A stretch of 64,000 bases of DNA from Fictibacillus phosphorivorans (GCF_001619875.1 NZ_LRFC01000037.1:186001-250000), one strand, 5' to 3'. Positions 35,616 to 44,826 are shown, counted from the stretch's first letter. Numbers and translations: made by a program. The notes: generated by a model not told the origin, from the letters alone.

Positions 35616-36812
35616 TTAAGATACTTGCCGAGGAACATCTGGTTGTTTCATTGCATATCTGTTTTTGCTGTAAATAATCGTGAGTATGAAGGACAAAACC
35701 AATAATCCCATGATTGTTTGGAACAGTACTGAAATATTGAAGATATCTGCAATCATTCCGCCAAAAAGCGGTCCAAGCATTCTACCGCCCGTTGCTGTGG
35801 AATTCACAATTCCTTGATAGAATCCAGCTCTTCCTTGCGGAGCAAGTTCTGATGCAATTGAAGGAACTCCCGGCCAGACAAGCATCTCTCCAACCGTAAG
35901 AACGATCATTGCAATCATAAAACCGCTAAAATCTTTTGCGTTTCCTACGATCACAAAAGATATAACAAATATAGAGTAGCCTACTAAGATCTGTGCCGTT
36001 GTAGAATGCAGCCATCTTTTTAGAAAAAGATTTACGAGCGGCTGCCCTAAAACGATGAATAAGCCGTTTACCGTCCATAATAAACTGTACATTTTAAGAG
36101 TAACCCCAAGCGTTTGCGTATAAGCAGCAATGGTAGACTGCCATTGAACATACCCAATCCATGCTAACAAATACCCTCCGCAAAGAATCAACAGGGCGAT
36201 AAACGCTTCTTTATTATGAATTCTCTTTCGCTGAGAAAAAACAGTTTGTACAGACGTATTTTCTTTTTCATCAATTCCTTTAAAACCAATCAAAACAATG
36301 AGAAAAAAGATAAATGATAACGCGGAACAACTGATGAACGATAGTGTGAAAGAATAAGAAGCAGCGAATCCCCCAAGGGCGGCTCCAAGAGCTACCCCGA
36401 CATTTTGTGCGATATAAATGCGGTTAAACGCCTTTCTTCCTCCTTCTCTCCACATGGTGCCTGCAAGTGCATACATGGAAGGAAATACAATTCCCATTCC
36501 AAATCCCATAAAGACAAGAAGAACGCTGTACGTCCAAAAGTCATGAAACCAGATTAATAAAAAGGAAGTCGTAAATGAAATAGAAACACCGAGCATGATG
36601 GTTCGATATCCGCCTAACTTGTCGAATAAAATTCCTCCAGTTAAATTACCAATAATGCCTGCACCAGAATTAAGTAGAAGCACAATCCCAGCAACGGTTA
36701 ACGATTTTCCTAAGTGTTCATGTATAAAAATGGTATTGATCGGCCACAAAAAGCTTGAGCCGGTAACATTTAGTGCCATACCAATAATAAGAAGCCATAC
36801 TTTCGCTGGCAT
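35616..36812 (-). CDS. yttB: MFS transporter YttB
   Basis: 398 aa with 12 predicted TM helices. The helix 2-3 loop contains GGILFDKLGGYRT, a good MFS signature. It is a drug/metabolite efflux-type MFS protein of unknown substrate. Position beside bioY/leuS and ytqA is consistent with B. subtilis YttB (397 aa). Start ATG with GGGGGAG. Confidence 0.82.
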   Translation of the reverse strand: MPAKVWLLIIGMALNVTGSSFLWPINTIFIHEHLGKSLTVAGIVLLLNSGAGIIGNLTGGILFDKLGGYRTIMLGVSISFTTSFLLIWFHDFWTYSVLLVFMGFGMGIVFPSMYALAGTMWREGGRKAFNRIYIAQNVGVALGAALGGFAASYSFTLSFISCSALSFIFFLIVLIGFKGIDEKENTSVQTVFSQRKRIHNKEAFIALLILCGGYLLAWIGYVQWQSTIAAYTQTLGVTLKMYSLLWTVNGLFIVLGQPLVNLFLKRWLHSTTAQILVGYSIFVISFVIVGNAKDFSGFMIAMIVLTVGEMLVWPGVPSIASELAPQGRAGFYQGIVNSTATGGRMLGPLFGGMIADIFNISVLFQTIMGLLVLSFILTIIYSKNRYAMKQPDVPRQVS

Positions 36813-36988
36813 ATAAACTCCCCCGCATACTGCAATGATGTCATAAATCCCTTCTGTATTTTAGTCCTTTTCCCTATACTTTACAATGAGTAAGAACTAG
36901 TAAGAACTGACAACTCATTTTGCCGTTCGTCACTTGAACATGCTACAATGTCATATGGTGCTCATCACCGTATGAAGGAGTGAAAAGG

Positions 36989-37951
36989 ATGACACACCTT
37001 ATAGAAAAACCGCCCTATTTTGGGGATAAACGATATTACACATGGAATCAGCATTTAAAATCACATTTTGGTGATAAAATTATAAAAGTTCCATTAGACG
37101 GTGGATTCGATTGCCCTAATCGTGATGGAAATGCCGCTTTTGGCGGCTGTACATTCTGCTCTCAAAGCGGTTCAGGAGATTTTGCCGGTAACCGCCGTGA
37201 CGATATCATTACCCAGTTTCACACGGTTAAGGAAAGAATGCACACCAAGTGGAAAAAAGGAAAGTACATTGGCTATTTTCAAGCCTTTACAAACACTTAT
37301 GCTCCCGTTGAACAGTTAAAAGAACTTTACGAAACTGTTCTTGAGCAAGAAGGTGTTGTTGGACTTTCCATTGCGACTAGACCAGATTGCCTGCCGGATG
37401 ATGTAGTCGAATATCTAGCTGACTTAAATAAACGTACGTATCTTTGGGTTGAATTAGGACTTCAGACTGTACATGAAAGAACAGCCATGCTCATTAACAG
37501 GGCACATGACTATCCGACATATGTTGAAGGTGTTGAGAAGCTTCGTAAACATGACATTAATGTTTGCTCACATATCATTAACGGATTACCGCTAGAGACT
37601 CCAGAAATGATGATGGAAACAGCCCGTGAAGTAGCTAAACTCGATGTTCAAGGAATTAAGATCCATCTTCTTCATCTTCTAAAAAAGACACCTATGGTTA
37701 AGCAGTACGAACAAGGCATGTTAGAATTTCTTGATTTTGAAACGTACGTAAACTTGGTCTGTGATCAGCTGGAGATTCTACCTCCTGACATGATGATTCA
37801 TCGATTAACAGGTGATGGCCCCTCTGACCTTTTAGTAGGTCCAATGTGGAGCCTGAACAAATGGAAAGTATTAAACGCGATTGAAAGTGAACTAAAAGAA
37901 CGAAACAGCTTTCAAGGTAAATTTTATAAACCGTCAGAGGTGAACTCGTAA
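36989..37951 (+). CDS. ytqA: radical SAM protein YtqA (MnmL)
   Basis: Radical-SAM protein of the TIGR01212 family. The cluster cysteines are in CPNRDGNAAFGGCTFC, a long-spaced CX9-12CX2C pattern distinct from classic CX3CX2C. The B. subtilis ortholog has been linked to converting cmnm5s2U to nm5s2U at the wobble position of tRNAs (MnmL). Its stop codon overlaps the start of ytqB by one base. ATG at 36989 has AAGGAG 8 nt upstream; a GTG nine bases earlier overlaps that site. Length 320 aa. Confidence 0.88.
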   Translation: MTHLIEKPPYFGDKRYYTWNQHLKSHFGDKIIKVPLDGGFDCPNRDGNAAFGGCTFCSQSGSGDFAGNRRDDIITQFHTVKERMHTKWKKGKYIGYFQAFTNTYAPVEQLKELYETVLEQEGVVGLSIATRPDCLPDDVVEYLADLNKRTYLWVELGLQTVHERTAMLINRAHDYPTYVEGVEKLRKHDINVCSHIINGLPLETPEMMMETAREVAKLDVQGIKIHLLHLLKKTPMVKQYEQGMLEFLDFETYVNLVCDQLEILPPDMMIHRLTGDGPSDLLVGPMWSLNKWKVLNAIESELKERNSFQGKFYKPSEVNS

Positions 37952-38526
37952 TGAGATTAGAGGGTGTACTGCCATTTGCCAGAACGCTACTTCGTTCGTT
38001 CTGCAAACCAGGAGACTTCGTTATTGATGCAACATGCGGAAATGGAAATGATACTTTATATTTATCAAATCTCGTTGGTGAGAACGGCCATGTTTTTGCT
38101 TTTGATATTCAAGAACAAGCCATACAAAATTCAAAAAAGCGCATGATTAATCATCACGCGGATCAAAACGTAACCTTCTATCACGCTTCACATGATGAGT
38201 TGATGGAGCAGCTTCCTAGTGATCTCAAGTCTAAGGTATCAGCTGCTATCTTTAACCTTGGCTACCTTCCGGGAAGTGACAAATCCATTACCACAACAGG
38301 TTCATCTACCATCAGTGCTATTGAACAGCTTCTGCAATTATTAAAACCTGAAGGCGTCATCATACTCGTGATCTACCATGGACATGAAGAGGGCAAAAGA
38401 GAAAAAGAAGAAGTCATGAAGTATGTAAAACAGCTGGATCAGAAACAGGCACATGTTTTGCAGTACGAATTTATTAATCAAAAAAACGATCCGCCATTTG
38501 TAGTTGCGATCGAAAAAAGAGGCTGA
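37951..38526 (+). CDS. ytqB: tRNA wobble-uridine methyltransferase YtqB (MnmM)
   Basis: Class I SAM methyltransferase, 191 aa. SAM motif I is VIDATCGNGNDTLYL and motif II FAFDIQEQAI. NLGYLPGSDK resembles the catalytic NPPY-like loop. By orthology with B. subtilis YtqB (MnmM) it methylates nm5s2U34 to mnm5s2U34. Translation is coupled to ytqA by the TAATG overlap. The two genes together complete one tRNA modification branch. Confidence 0.9.
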   Translation: MRLEGVLPFARTLLRSFCKPGDFVIDATCGNGNDTLYLSNLVGENGHVFAFDIQEQAIQNSKKRMINHHADQNVTFYHASHDELMEQLPSDLKSKVSAAIFNLGYLPGSDKSITTTGSSTISAIEQLLQLLKPEGVIILVIYHGHEEGKREKEEVMKYVKQLDQKQAHVLQYEFINQKNDPPFVVAIEKRG

Positions 38527-38557
38527 ATTCAACTAACCACGTTGATTCAGCCTTTTT
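38521..38557 (+). terminator. terminator of ytqAB
   Basis: GGCTGAAT(t)CAAC pairs with GTTGATTCAGCC (one bulge), followed by a run of six T. The stem includes the ytqB stop codon. Confidence 0.85.
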
Positions 38558-38642
38558 TAAGATCTTCTCTAGTTAAAATGGTTCAATTTCTCCGAACAGA
38601 AATTGTTCTTTGCACATACCTATTAGGGTATTCAGCTCATCG

Positions 38643-38747
38643 AATCCAAAAGTTTAGCCAAGCAATCCAGAAATTTAGGCTGTTTATCCACGAGTTTTGC
38701 CACTCAATCCAAAAATTTTTGGGTTTTATCGACGAGTTTACATTTCT
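38643..38747. repeat. phased degenerate repeat array C (core AATCCA-N-AARTTT, period 21 bp)
   Basis: Five copies start at 38643, 38664, 38685, 38706 and 38727, spaced exactly 21 bp. The common part is (A/T)ATC(C/G)A-N(2)-A-N-TTT, with the remaining bases variable. It lies in the convergent gap between ytqB and ytpB. Outside the array (38558-38642 and 38748-38827) I see no feature. Confidence 0.75.
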
Positions 38748-38827
38748 CGACAAATTACGCACTCTTTGTTACCCTCATATACCCATGTGATAACGCACGC
38801 ACGTTATCACCATCGACTTTAAAAAGC

Positions 38828-39898
38828 TCAAGATAGAGAAGGCTTCAATTTTTGATACACTTTTCGGTTCACATAAAAAAAATAGCTCGTAACTCCGCCT
38901 ACTTTCACAAGCTTTGATGCCATTTTTTTTATGCCGGGGCACTCTGATACTTTTTTGTCAGCAAGGTAGATCCCTAAGAGTCCTCTTTGGATTAATCGGT
39001 GAAATTTTGAATTTGGCAGTTTAGAACAGCTGTTCTCCGCTTTTTTAGCAAAATAAACCATGCGCTCAAGCATGTGCTGATCATTTTTATAATACGTACA
39101 AAAGTTTAAATCGCCTTCTAGCTTGTCCTCATTTTGATCAATAAAGTAATCCAAAAGTATATGAAGCCCTTGAAGCCACGGGAAATATCCTTTTTTTATT
39201 TTTTCAGCAGACTCTTTTGTGAAGTTTCCTTGAAAAGCATAGCTGACTAAACAGAAAATACCTAGCGTTGAACCCGCACACGCAGAGAACTCGTACCATG
39301 TAATATTAGGCAGAACAGATTGATATTCACCAAACCAACTGATCAGACGAGGCTCTCTTTCCTGTACGACCACATGCTTATGTACTTGCAGGTCACAATA
39401 AATCTGGGCAAGACCGATCAATTCGCTTGCAATATTCGGATAAGCCTTCATGTCTGAAAGGACATTTTGGCAAGTCGCTACAAGCTCATTTAAATATCCG
39501 CCATCATCTTGCTCTTCTCTGTATCGATAATAGTTTGTTGGAATTGCACCAGGACTAAGCGCGTGAAACATACTTTCATGCAGTGCTCTAAAATCCTGCT
39601 CATCAAGAGAAGTGCTTCGATCACACAGATTATCCAAGTAGTCACTGATCGTTTGGTATGCTACCACAAATTCAATGGCTTTTATGCGATGTTTTCCAGC
39701 AAGAAGTGTAAGGATTGATCCACCTTCGCAATGAAACATTTTATCTGAGATACTGCTCACTGCCTGCTTTCTTAATTCTGGATTAGGTATGCGCTCAGCT
39801 TTTTCTTGCCATTCCTTCAGAAGCTGACCTACAGCCGGAAAAATATGAGTATAAACGGAATACATCAATCCCCAAGGATGAACCGGAATTTTGTTCAT
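38828..39898 (-). CDS. ytpB: tetraprenyl-beta-curcumene synthase YtpB
   Basis: 356 aa, DUF2600 family. The B. subtilis ortholog converts heptaprenyl/tetraprenyl diphosphate into a C35 sesquarterpene. The helix-rich sequence has SDYLDNLCDR, an acidic motif consistent with Mg-diphosphate binding, and HKHVVVQEREPRL. B. subtilis YtpB is 367 aa. It follows ytpA after 28 bp on the same strand (ytpAB operon). Start ATG with AAAGGAGCC. Confidence 0.92.
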   Translation of the reverse strand: MNKIPVHPWGLMYSVYTHIFPAVGQLLKEWQEKAERIPNPELRKQAVSSISDKMFHCEGGSILTLLAGKHRIKAIEFVVAYQTISDYLDNLCDRSTSLDEQDFRALHESMFHALSPGAIPTNYYRYREEQDDGGYLNELVATCQNVLSDMKAYPNIASELIGLAQIYCDLQVHKHVVVQEREPRLISWFGEYQSVLPNITWYEFSACAGSTLGIFCLVSYAFQGNFTKESAEKIKKGYFPWLQGLHILLDYFIDQNEDKLEGDLNFCTYYKNDQHMLERMVYFAKKAENSCSKLPNSKFHRLIQRGLLGIYLADKKVSECPGIKKMASKLVKVGGVTSYFFYVNRKVYQKLKPSLS

Positions 39899-39926
39899 AA
39901 GATGGCTCCTTTTATTTTATCTTTCT

Positions 39927-40727
39927 TTACCTTTTTCCTTTATTAGCCTCACTATGCAACAATAAAAATCTTTTTACATAATCAAACACTTTATCTCTTT
40001 CTGGCTCGTTCAACACTTCATGATAAAGAGACGGAAATTCCTTATACCATTTTTCTTCAATATGAATACCATTAAACCACTGTCTTACCGTTTCTTTGTC
40101 CACGATTAAATCGTCACCTGCTTGCAATAACAGCAATGGCACATTCGGAAAACGCTTGTATTGATCAAAAGCATATTTTATGGAAGCGATTAATTCTCGA
40201 TACCATCTGACAGAAACTTTTTTGACAATCAATTTATCTGCCTTATCCCGTTTTCGAATTTCTTCGTTTCGTGTAGCACTTCCTTCGGGCAGATTGGTCG
40301 CTAATCTTATCCCTGGTGCTAGCTTATTAAGAATCAATGAAACGGCTTCTTTACCTCTTGAGGGGTACTGAACAAGACCCAAACAAGGAGAGGATAAAAT
40401 AACAGCTTTGGCATTAAGCTCTTTTTCCATCAGCGTTCGAATCACTGCCAATCCGCCCATGCTGTGGCCTAAAATATATACAGGTAGACCCAGTTGTTCA
40501 GCTTCAAAAAACCAGCTTTCAATCGTATGGATATATTCGTTGAACGTATCAATATGGCCTCTTCTCCTCGTTGTTGTTCCTTGACCAGGAAGATCGCCAG
40601 ATACACAATGATAACCTGTTTCATTTAATTGTTTAATTACCCAATCATATCTTCCATGATGTTCATTTGCTCCATGCACGACAACAATCGTCCCTATTGC
40701 ATCCTTATCCGTTTTCCAAGTCCACAA
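39927..40727 (-). CDS. ytpA: lysophospholipase/monoglyceride lipase-like YtpA
   Basis: Alpha/beta hydrolase. The nucleophile elbow is ILGHSMGGLAVI and the oxyanion region VVVHGANEHHGRYDWV. The catalytic Asp is probably in LLLQAGDDLIVDKE and the His in SLYHEVLNE. In B. subtilis YtpA generates bacilysocin by deacylating phosphatidylglycerol. Start GTG with AGAGGATGG. First gene of ytpAB. Confidence 0.9.
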   Translation of the reverse strand: MWTWKTDKDAIGTIVVVHGANEHHGRYDWVIKQLNETGYHCVSGDLPGQGTTTRRRGHIDTFNEYIHTIESWFFEAEQLGLPVYILGHSMGGLAVIRTLMEKELNAKAVILSSPCLGLVQYPSRGKEAVSLILNKLAPGIRLATNLPEGSATRNEEIRKRDKADKLIVKKVSVRWYRELIASIKYAFDQYKRFPNVPLLLLQAGDDLIVDKETVRQWFNGIHIEEKWYKEFPSLYHEVLNEPERDKVFDYVKRFLLLHSEANKGKR

Positions 40728-40862
40728 AGTTATCCATCCTCTTTTCTATTCATAAGCATTCATGGTTTGCTAAACTATAAGTAGATTAAAGACATTGTTT
40801 TGACTTTCTTTGCGATTCTAGATAATGCGATCCCTTTTAAAAATAAGACAGGAGTGAATAAC

Positions 40863-41381
40863 ATGATTTATCCGTACGGTAACAAGGAACCTAAAATATC
40901 AGAAACAGCCTTTATTGCAGATTATGTGACGATCACTGGGGATGTTCAAATTGGCGAATTCTCTTCCATTTGGTTTAATACATCTATTCGAGGAGATGTA
41001 TCCCCAACTATCATTGGAAACTATGTAAATGTTCAAGATAACTCGGTCTTGCATCAAAGTCCAAACCGAACGCTTCATTTAAAAGATGGGGTAACCATTG
41101 GACATAGTGTTATCCTGCATAGTTGTGTGATCGAAGAAAATGCTTTGATCGGCATGGGTTCTCTCGTTTTAGACGGTGCTCATATTGGAAAAGGAGCCTT
41201 TATCGGTGCAGGCAGCCTTGTGCCCCCAGGGAAAAAAATTCCGCCTAACACCTTGGCTTTCGGGAGACCCGCTAAAGTTGTTAGAGAATTAACTGAAGAA
41301 GATATTGCTGATATGGATCGAATCCGCCGTGAATATTACGAGAAAGGTCAATATTACAAGTCGTTGCAGCCTAAACGTTAA
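40863..41381 (+). CDS. ytoA: gamma-carbonic anhydrase-like hexapeptide protein YtoA
   Basis: 172 aa, left-handed beta-helix. Hexapeptide-repeat rungs run from YVTITGDVQIG to IGAGSLV, and TIGHSVILHSCVIEENALIGMG shows the metal histidines of the family. B. subtilis YtoA is 171 aa. ATG at 40863 has AGGAGTG 8 nt upstream; the longer frame to 40800 has none. Its 3' end overlaps the convergent VOC gene by 11 bp. Confidence 0.9.
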   Translation: MIYPYGNKEPKISETAFIADYVTITGDVQIGEFSSIWFNTSIRGDVSPTIIGNYVNVQDNSVLHQSPNRTLHLKDGVTIGHSVILHSCVIEENALIGMGSLVLDGAHIGKGAFIGAGSLVPPGKKIPPNTLAFGRPAKVVRELTEEDIADMDRIRREYYEKGQYYKSLQPKR

Positions 41382-41742
41382 ATTCAATTAAATTTCCGTC
41401 CGGATCACTCACAAAAACTTGATGCCAATCCGTTTTATTATTCGGTTTATTTACATAAGGAATATTATGTACATCCAGGATTTTCAACAGTTTGTCCATA
41501 TCCGTTACCCTTACAGCAAAGTGACCATCTCTGCTGTCGATCTCTGTAGTACCTCGTCTAGCCTTTCCTTTTGGATGTACGATCAAATGAAGCTGCGTGT
41601 TCCCGATATCATACCAGACGCCCGGAAAATCAAATGAAGGGCGTTTTTTGTTTTGTTTGAAACCTAGAATTCCTTCGTAAAAATAAAGAGATTCTTTTAA
41701 ATTCGTTACTAGCAACGATACATGGTGTATGCCTGAATACAT
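41371..41742 (-). CDS. VOC (glyoxalase/bleomycin resistance) family protein
   Basis: 123-aa single VOC module. The first beta-alpha-beta unit begins GIHHVSLLVTNLKESLYFYE, with a metal His, and the second ends FVSDPDGNLIEFNV, with the C-terminal metal Glu. It may be a dimeric lyase, dioxygenase or sulfhydryl transferase; the substrate is unknown. Ribosome site GAGGTGG. Convergent with ytoA. Confidence 0.85.
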   Translation of the reverse strand: MYSGIHHVSLLVTNLKESLYFYEGILGFKQNKKRPSFDFPGVWYDIGNTQLHLIVHPKGKARRGTTEIDSRDGHFAVRVTDMDKLLKILDVHNIPYVNKPNNKTDWHQVFVSDPDGNLIEFNV

Positions 41743-41881
41743 GTAATTTCCACCTCATCTACCTTCATGTTTTGTCCATAAGTTTAACACAGAATCACAC
41801 CATTTGAGATAAATTCGTACTGTCCCTCCGATTGCATGAATACTTATAATAAAAAGTTACTTCATGAAAGGAAGGTATCAC

Positions 41882-42103
41882 ATGGACAGAAGTTCAAATC
41901 AAAAATCATATGTGCCATACCACAGCCCATTTGACCCATGCCCTCCAATCGGTAAGAAGTATTACTCTACTCCTCCTAATTTATATATGGGGTTTCAGCC
42001 TTACAACCTGCCTCAATATTCTCCTAAGGAGGCTTTGCAAAAGGGTACACTTTGGCCTGCCTTTTACGATTATTACGAAAATCCTTATGAAAGAAGGAGG
42101 TAG
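41882..42103 (+). CDS. cotJA: spore coat-associated protein CotJA
   Basis: 73-aa Pro- and Tyr-rich spore coat protein, with YVPYHSPFDPCPPIGKKYY near the N-terminus and KGTLWPAFYDYYENPYERRR at the end, as in CotJA. First gene of the cotJA-cotJB-cotJC operon, which is transcribed in the mother cell in B. subtilis. ATG at 41882 has AAAGGAAGG 6 nt upstream; an in-frame ATG at 41864 has no ribosome site. I could not confirm the sigma-E promoter by eye. Confidence 0.9.
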   Translation: MDRSSNQKSYVPYHSPFDPCPPIGKKYYSTPPNLYMGFQPYNLPQYSPKEALQKGTLWPAFYDYYENPYERRR

Positions 42104-42108
42104 TATCT

Positions 42109-42372
42109 GTGCAGCCAACTTTACCTCAAGAGTTCTATCAATGGATGGAAGAACTTCAAGCTGTTGATTTTGTTCTTGTAGAACTTACGCTTTATCTAGA
42201 TACACATCCTCAAGATCAATCTGCGATCCAGCAATTTAATCAATTTGCTAAACAAAGAAAACAAATAAAACGAGCAATCGAGTCAAAATACGGTCCGCTC
42301 CAACAATACGGAAATAGCTATTCAGGTATGCCGTGGAACTGGAGCGATGGACCGTGGCCCTGGCAGTTATAG
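42109..42372 (+). CDS. cotJB: spore coat protein CotJB
   Basis: 87 aa, CotJB family. Characteristic PQEFYQWMEELQAVDFVLVEL and LYLDTHPQDQSAI motifs. GTG start with AAGGAGG 8 nt upstream. It starts 5 bp after cotJA and ends 21 bp before cotJC. In B. subtilis it is needed for assembly of CotJC into the coat. Confidence 0.9.
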   Translation: MQPTLPQEFYQWMEELQAVDFVLVELTLYLDTHPQDQSAIQQFNQFAKQRKQIKRAIESKYGPLQQYGNSYSGMPWNWSDGPWPWQL

Positions 42373-42393
42373 AAGAATAGGAGGTACGCTTGA

Positions 42394-42963
42394 ATGTGGG
42401 TATATGAAAAGAAATTGCAATATCCAGTAAAAGTAACTTCATGTAATCCGACTCTTGCCAAATACTTAATTGAACAATATGGAGGTGCAGACGGTGAGCT
42501 TGCAGCTGCACTCCGCTATTTAAATCAGCGTTATACAATACCTGATAAAGTAATCGGGCTGTTAACAGATATAGGTACTGAAGAGTTTGCACATTTAGAA
42601 ATGATTGCCACGATGATTTATAAATTAACAAAAGATGCTACCCCTGAACAATTAAAAGCAGCTGGGATTGCAGATCACTATGTTAATCACGATAGTGCAC
42701 TTTTTTATCATAATGCAGCAGGTGTACCTTTTACCGCAAGCTACATAGCTGCCAAAGGGGATCCAATAGCTGACTTATATGAAGACATTGCAGCCGAAGA
42801 AAAAGCACGCGCAACCTATCAATGGATTATTAATATGTCTGATGACCCTGACCTTAATGACTCACTTCGCTTTTTGAGAGAAAGAGAGATTATTCACTCT
42901 CAGCGATTCCGTGAGGCCGTTGAAATATTAAAAGAAGAGCGCGACAGAAAAATATTTTTCTAA
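42394..42963 (+). CDS. cotJC: spore coat manganese catalase-like protein CotJC
   Basis: 189 aa, manganese-catalase family. The di-Mn ligands lie in EFAHLEMIAT, EEKARATYQ and EIIHSQRF on a four-helix bundle. It probably decomposes hydrogen peroxide in the spore coat. Start ATG with AGGAGG. Last gene of cotJ, followed by a strong terminator. Confidence 0.93.
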   Translation: MWVYEKKLQYPVKVTSCNPTLAKYLIEQYGGADGELAAALRYLNQRYTIPDKVIGLLTDIGTEEFAHLEMIATMIYKLTKDATPEQLKAAGIADHYVNHDSALFYHNAAGVPFTASYIAAKGDPIADLYEDIAAEEKARATYQWIINMSDDPDLNDSLRFLREREIIHSQRFREAVEILKEERDRKIFF

Positions 42964-42964
42964 C

Positions 42965-42994
42965 CCATCCTCGGCTGTAGGATGGTTTTTTTTA
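42965..42994 (+). terminator. terminator of cotJ operon
   Basis: CCATCCT (42965-42971) pairs with AGGATGG (42979-42985) followed by a run of eight or more T. Confidence 0.88.
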
Positions 42995-43085
42995 TAATAA
43001 ATTCATACTGTCTTCATGTTCTCCTAACAATTGCCTTATATGATTAAAATAACGAACAAAACAAAAAGGCAAGGGGGAATTCTTT

Positions 43086-43637
43086 ATGACAAAAGTAATT
43101 GATTGGCTTTATGAAAAAGAGTGTTCATTTTTCCGCCTCATAAATGGAAGGATGCATCGCAATTCAATGGACCATTTCTTTCACTTGTGGACACACCTTG
43201 GTGGTGCAACAGCAACCATATCTACAAGTATTTTGCTTCTGTTATTTCTCCCTATGCATTTAAAATCTTGGGGAATCGTTTGTATGCTTTCATTAATAAT
43301 TAGTCACATTCCTGTTGCCATCTCTAAAAAAATGTATCCTCGAAAGCGCCCATATATAAGTCTTCCGGATACAAACATCGGCAGCAACCCGTTAAAGGAT
43401 CATTCATTTCCGTCTGGCCACACAACAGCGATCTTCTCAATCGTTACACCATTAATTATACTAAATCCGTTTCTCGGTATTTTCTTATTAATCGCTGCCC
43501 TATTAGTCGCCATATCTCGCATGTACTTAGGTCTTCACTATCCTTCAGATGTGCTTGCAGGTATGATTTTAGGCATCAGTTCCAGCTTCTTTTCTTTGTT
43601 TTTAGTAAATAGCTTTATCTTACCTTACTTTTTATAA
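43086..43637 (+). CDS. PAP2-family phosphatase
   Basis: 183-aa integral membrane phosphatase with about six TM helices. The three PAP2 motifs are intact: C1 KKMYPRKRPY, C2 FPSGHTT and C3 SRMYLGLHYPSDVLAG. Relatives dephosphorylate undecaprenyl diphosphate (BcrC) or phosphatidyl phosphates. It lies 15 bp before the glycosyltransferase gene and is likely co-transcribed, which suggests a shared lipid pathway. Start ATG with AGGGGG. Confidence 0.88.
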   Translation: MTKVIDWLYEKECSFFRLINGRMHRNSMDHFFHLWTHLGGATATISTSILLLLFLPMHLKSWGIVCMLSLIISHIPVAISKKMYPRKRPYISLPDTNIGSNPLKDHSFPSGHTTAIFSIVTPLIILNPFLGIFLLIAALLVAISRMYLGLHYPSDVLAGMILGISSSFFSLFLVNSFILPYFL

Positions 43638-43652
43638 AAGGAGATGAAGAAA

Positions 43653-44810
43653 ATGAGGCTCGCTCTGTTTTCAGATACGTTTTATCCGCAAATTAATGGT
43701 GTTGCACGCACTTTAAAAAGATTAACTAACTATATGGAAAAAAATAATATTGAATATAAAGTAATCATGCCCTCAATAGAGGAGCTTCCCAAAATGCAAT
43801 GTGATCATTATTATGCAATGAGAAGCCTGCCACTCTTTCTATACCCAGAGTGCAGGCTTGCCATTCCTCAATTGCGCGGGTTACATGATGAACTGAATAA
43901 ATTTAATCCAGACCTCCTGCATGTTGCAACTCCTTTTACGATCGGTCTATTTGGAATGCGTTACGGCAAGAAAGAAAACATTCCTATGGTCGCCTCCTAT
44001 CACACACATTTTGACCGTTACCTTGCATACTATCATCTTGAATTTCTATCACCTTTACTGTGGCGTTACCTTCAATGGTTTCACAAACCATTTGATAAAA
44101 CCTTCGTTCCAAGTGAAGAAACAAGACAAACACTGTACGCAAAACGTTTTACAGATGTTGAAATATGGTCAAGAGGAGTTGACTGTGATATGTTCACACC
44201 TCATAATTACAACTCTTTTATTCGAGAAAAATATAACATAACAGAAAAGTATATCTTTTTATACGTTGGAAGACTTGCACCCGAAAAAGATTTGGAGATC
44301 CTTTATGAAATGATCAATCAAATGCCACCTCCATTAAGAGAAAATATACACTGGCTTATTGTTGGGGATGGCCCTAGCAGACCCATTGTTGATCAATGGG
44401 AAAAAGAACACCTAAATGTAACGTGTGCAGGCTATCTTTCTGGTGAAGAGCTTGCAAGTGTATATAGAGATGCTGATCTATTTGTATTCCCTTCAACAAC
44501 CGAAACATTTGGCAATGTGGTTTTAGAAGCAGCTGCCTCTGGTTTGCCTGCGATCGTATCTAATCGTGGCGGTGTAACAGAAATTGTTCAGGATGGGGTT
44601 ACCGGAAGAATTTGTGAAGCAGGAAACGCAGCATCTTTCATACAGAGTGCCGTATCTATGGTGGATGATCCTCTGCTTTTACAATCTATGAAATTAAAAG
44701 CACGAAATTATGCCCTAACTCAATCTTGGTCGGTCATTTTCGGGAACTTGTTCACGCATTATGAAGAAGTTGCTTACAAGAAGAACAAAAGCAAAACCAT
44801 TATTGCTTAA
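43653..44810 (+). CDS. family 4 glycosyltransferase
   Basis: 385-aa GT4 protein. The N-terminal MRLALFSDTFYPQINGVART is typical of the MgtA/alpha-mannosyltransferase group of membrane-lipid glycosyltransferases. The C-terminal nucleotide-sugar site has SGEELASVYRDADLFVFPS and ETFGNVVLEAAASG, the EX7E motif. The acceptor may be a diacylglycerol. ATG at 43653 is preferred because AGGAG is 9 nt upstream; the ATG at 43644 abuts the ribosome site. Confidence 0.85.
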   Translation: MRLALFSDTFYPQINGVARTLKRLTNYMEKNNIEYKVIMPSIEELPKMQCDHYYAMRSLPLFLYPECRLAIPQLRGLHDELNKFNPDLLHVATPFTIGLFGMRYGKKENIPMVASYHTHFDRYLAYYHLEFLSPLLWRYLQWFHKPFDKTFVPSEETRQTLYAKRFTDVEIWSRGVDCDMFTPHNYNSFIREKYNITEKYIFLYVGRLAPEKDLEILYEMINQMPPPLRENIHWLIVGDGPSRPIVDQWEKEHLNVTCAGYLSGEELASVYRDADLFVFPSTTETFGNVVLEAAASGLPAIVSNRGGVTEIVQDGVTGRICEAGNAASFIQSAVSMVDDPLLLQSMKLKARNYALTQSWSVIFGNLFTHYEEVAYKKNKSKTIIA

Positions 44811-44826
44811 CAAGAACCTATAAAAC

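Noticed and set aside
38542-38790. 82-codon frame between ytqB and ytpB
   Set aside because: It is array C read in frame, with no ribosome site.
41743-41881. sigma-E promoter of cotJ
   Set aside because: Expected from B. subtilis, but no convincing -35/-10 pair could be aligned; left uncalled.
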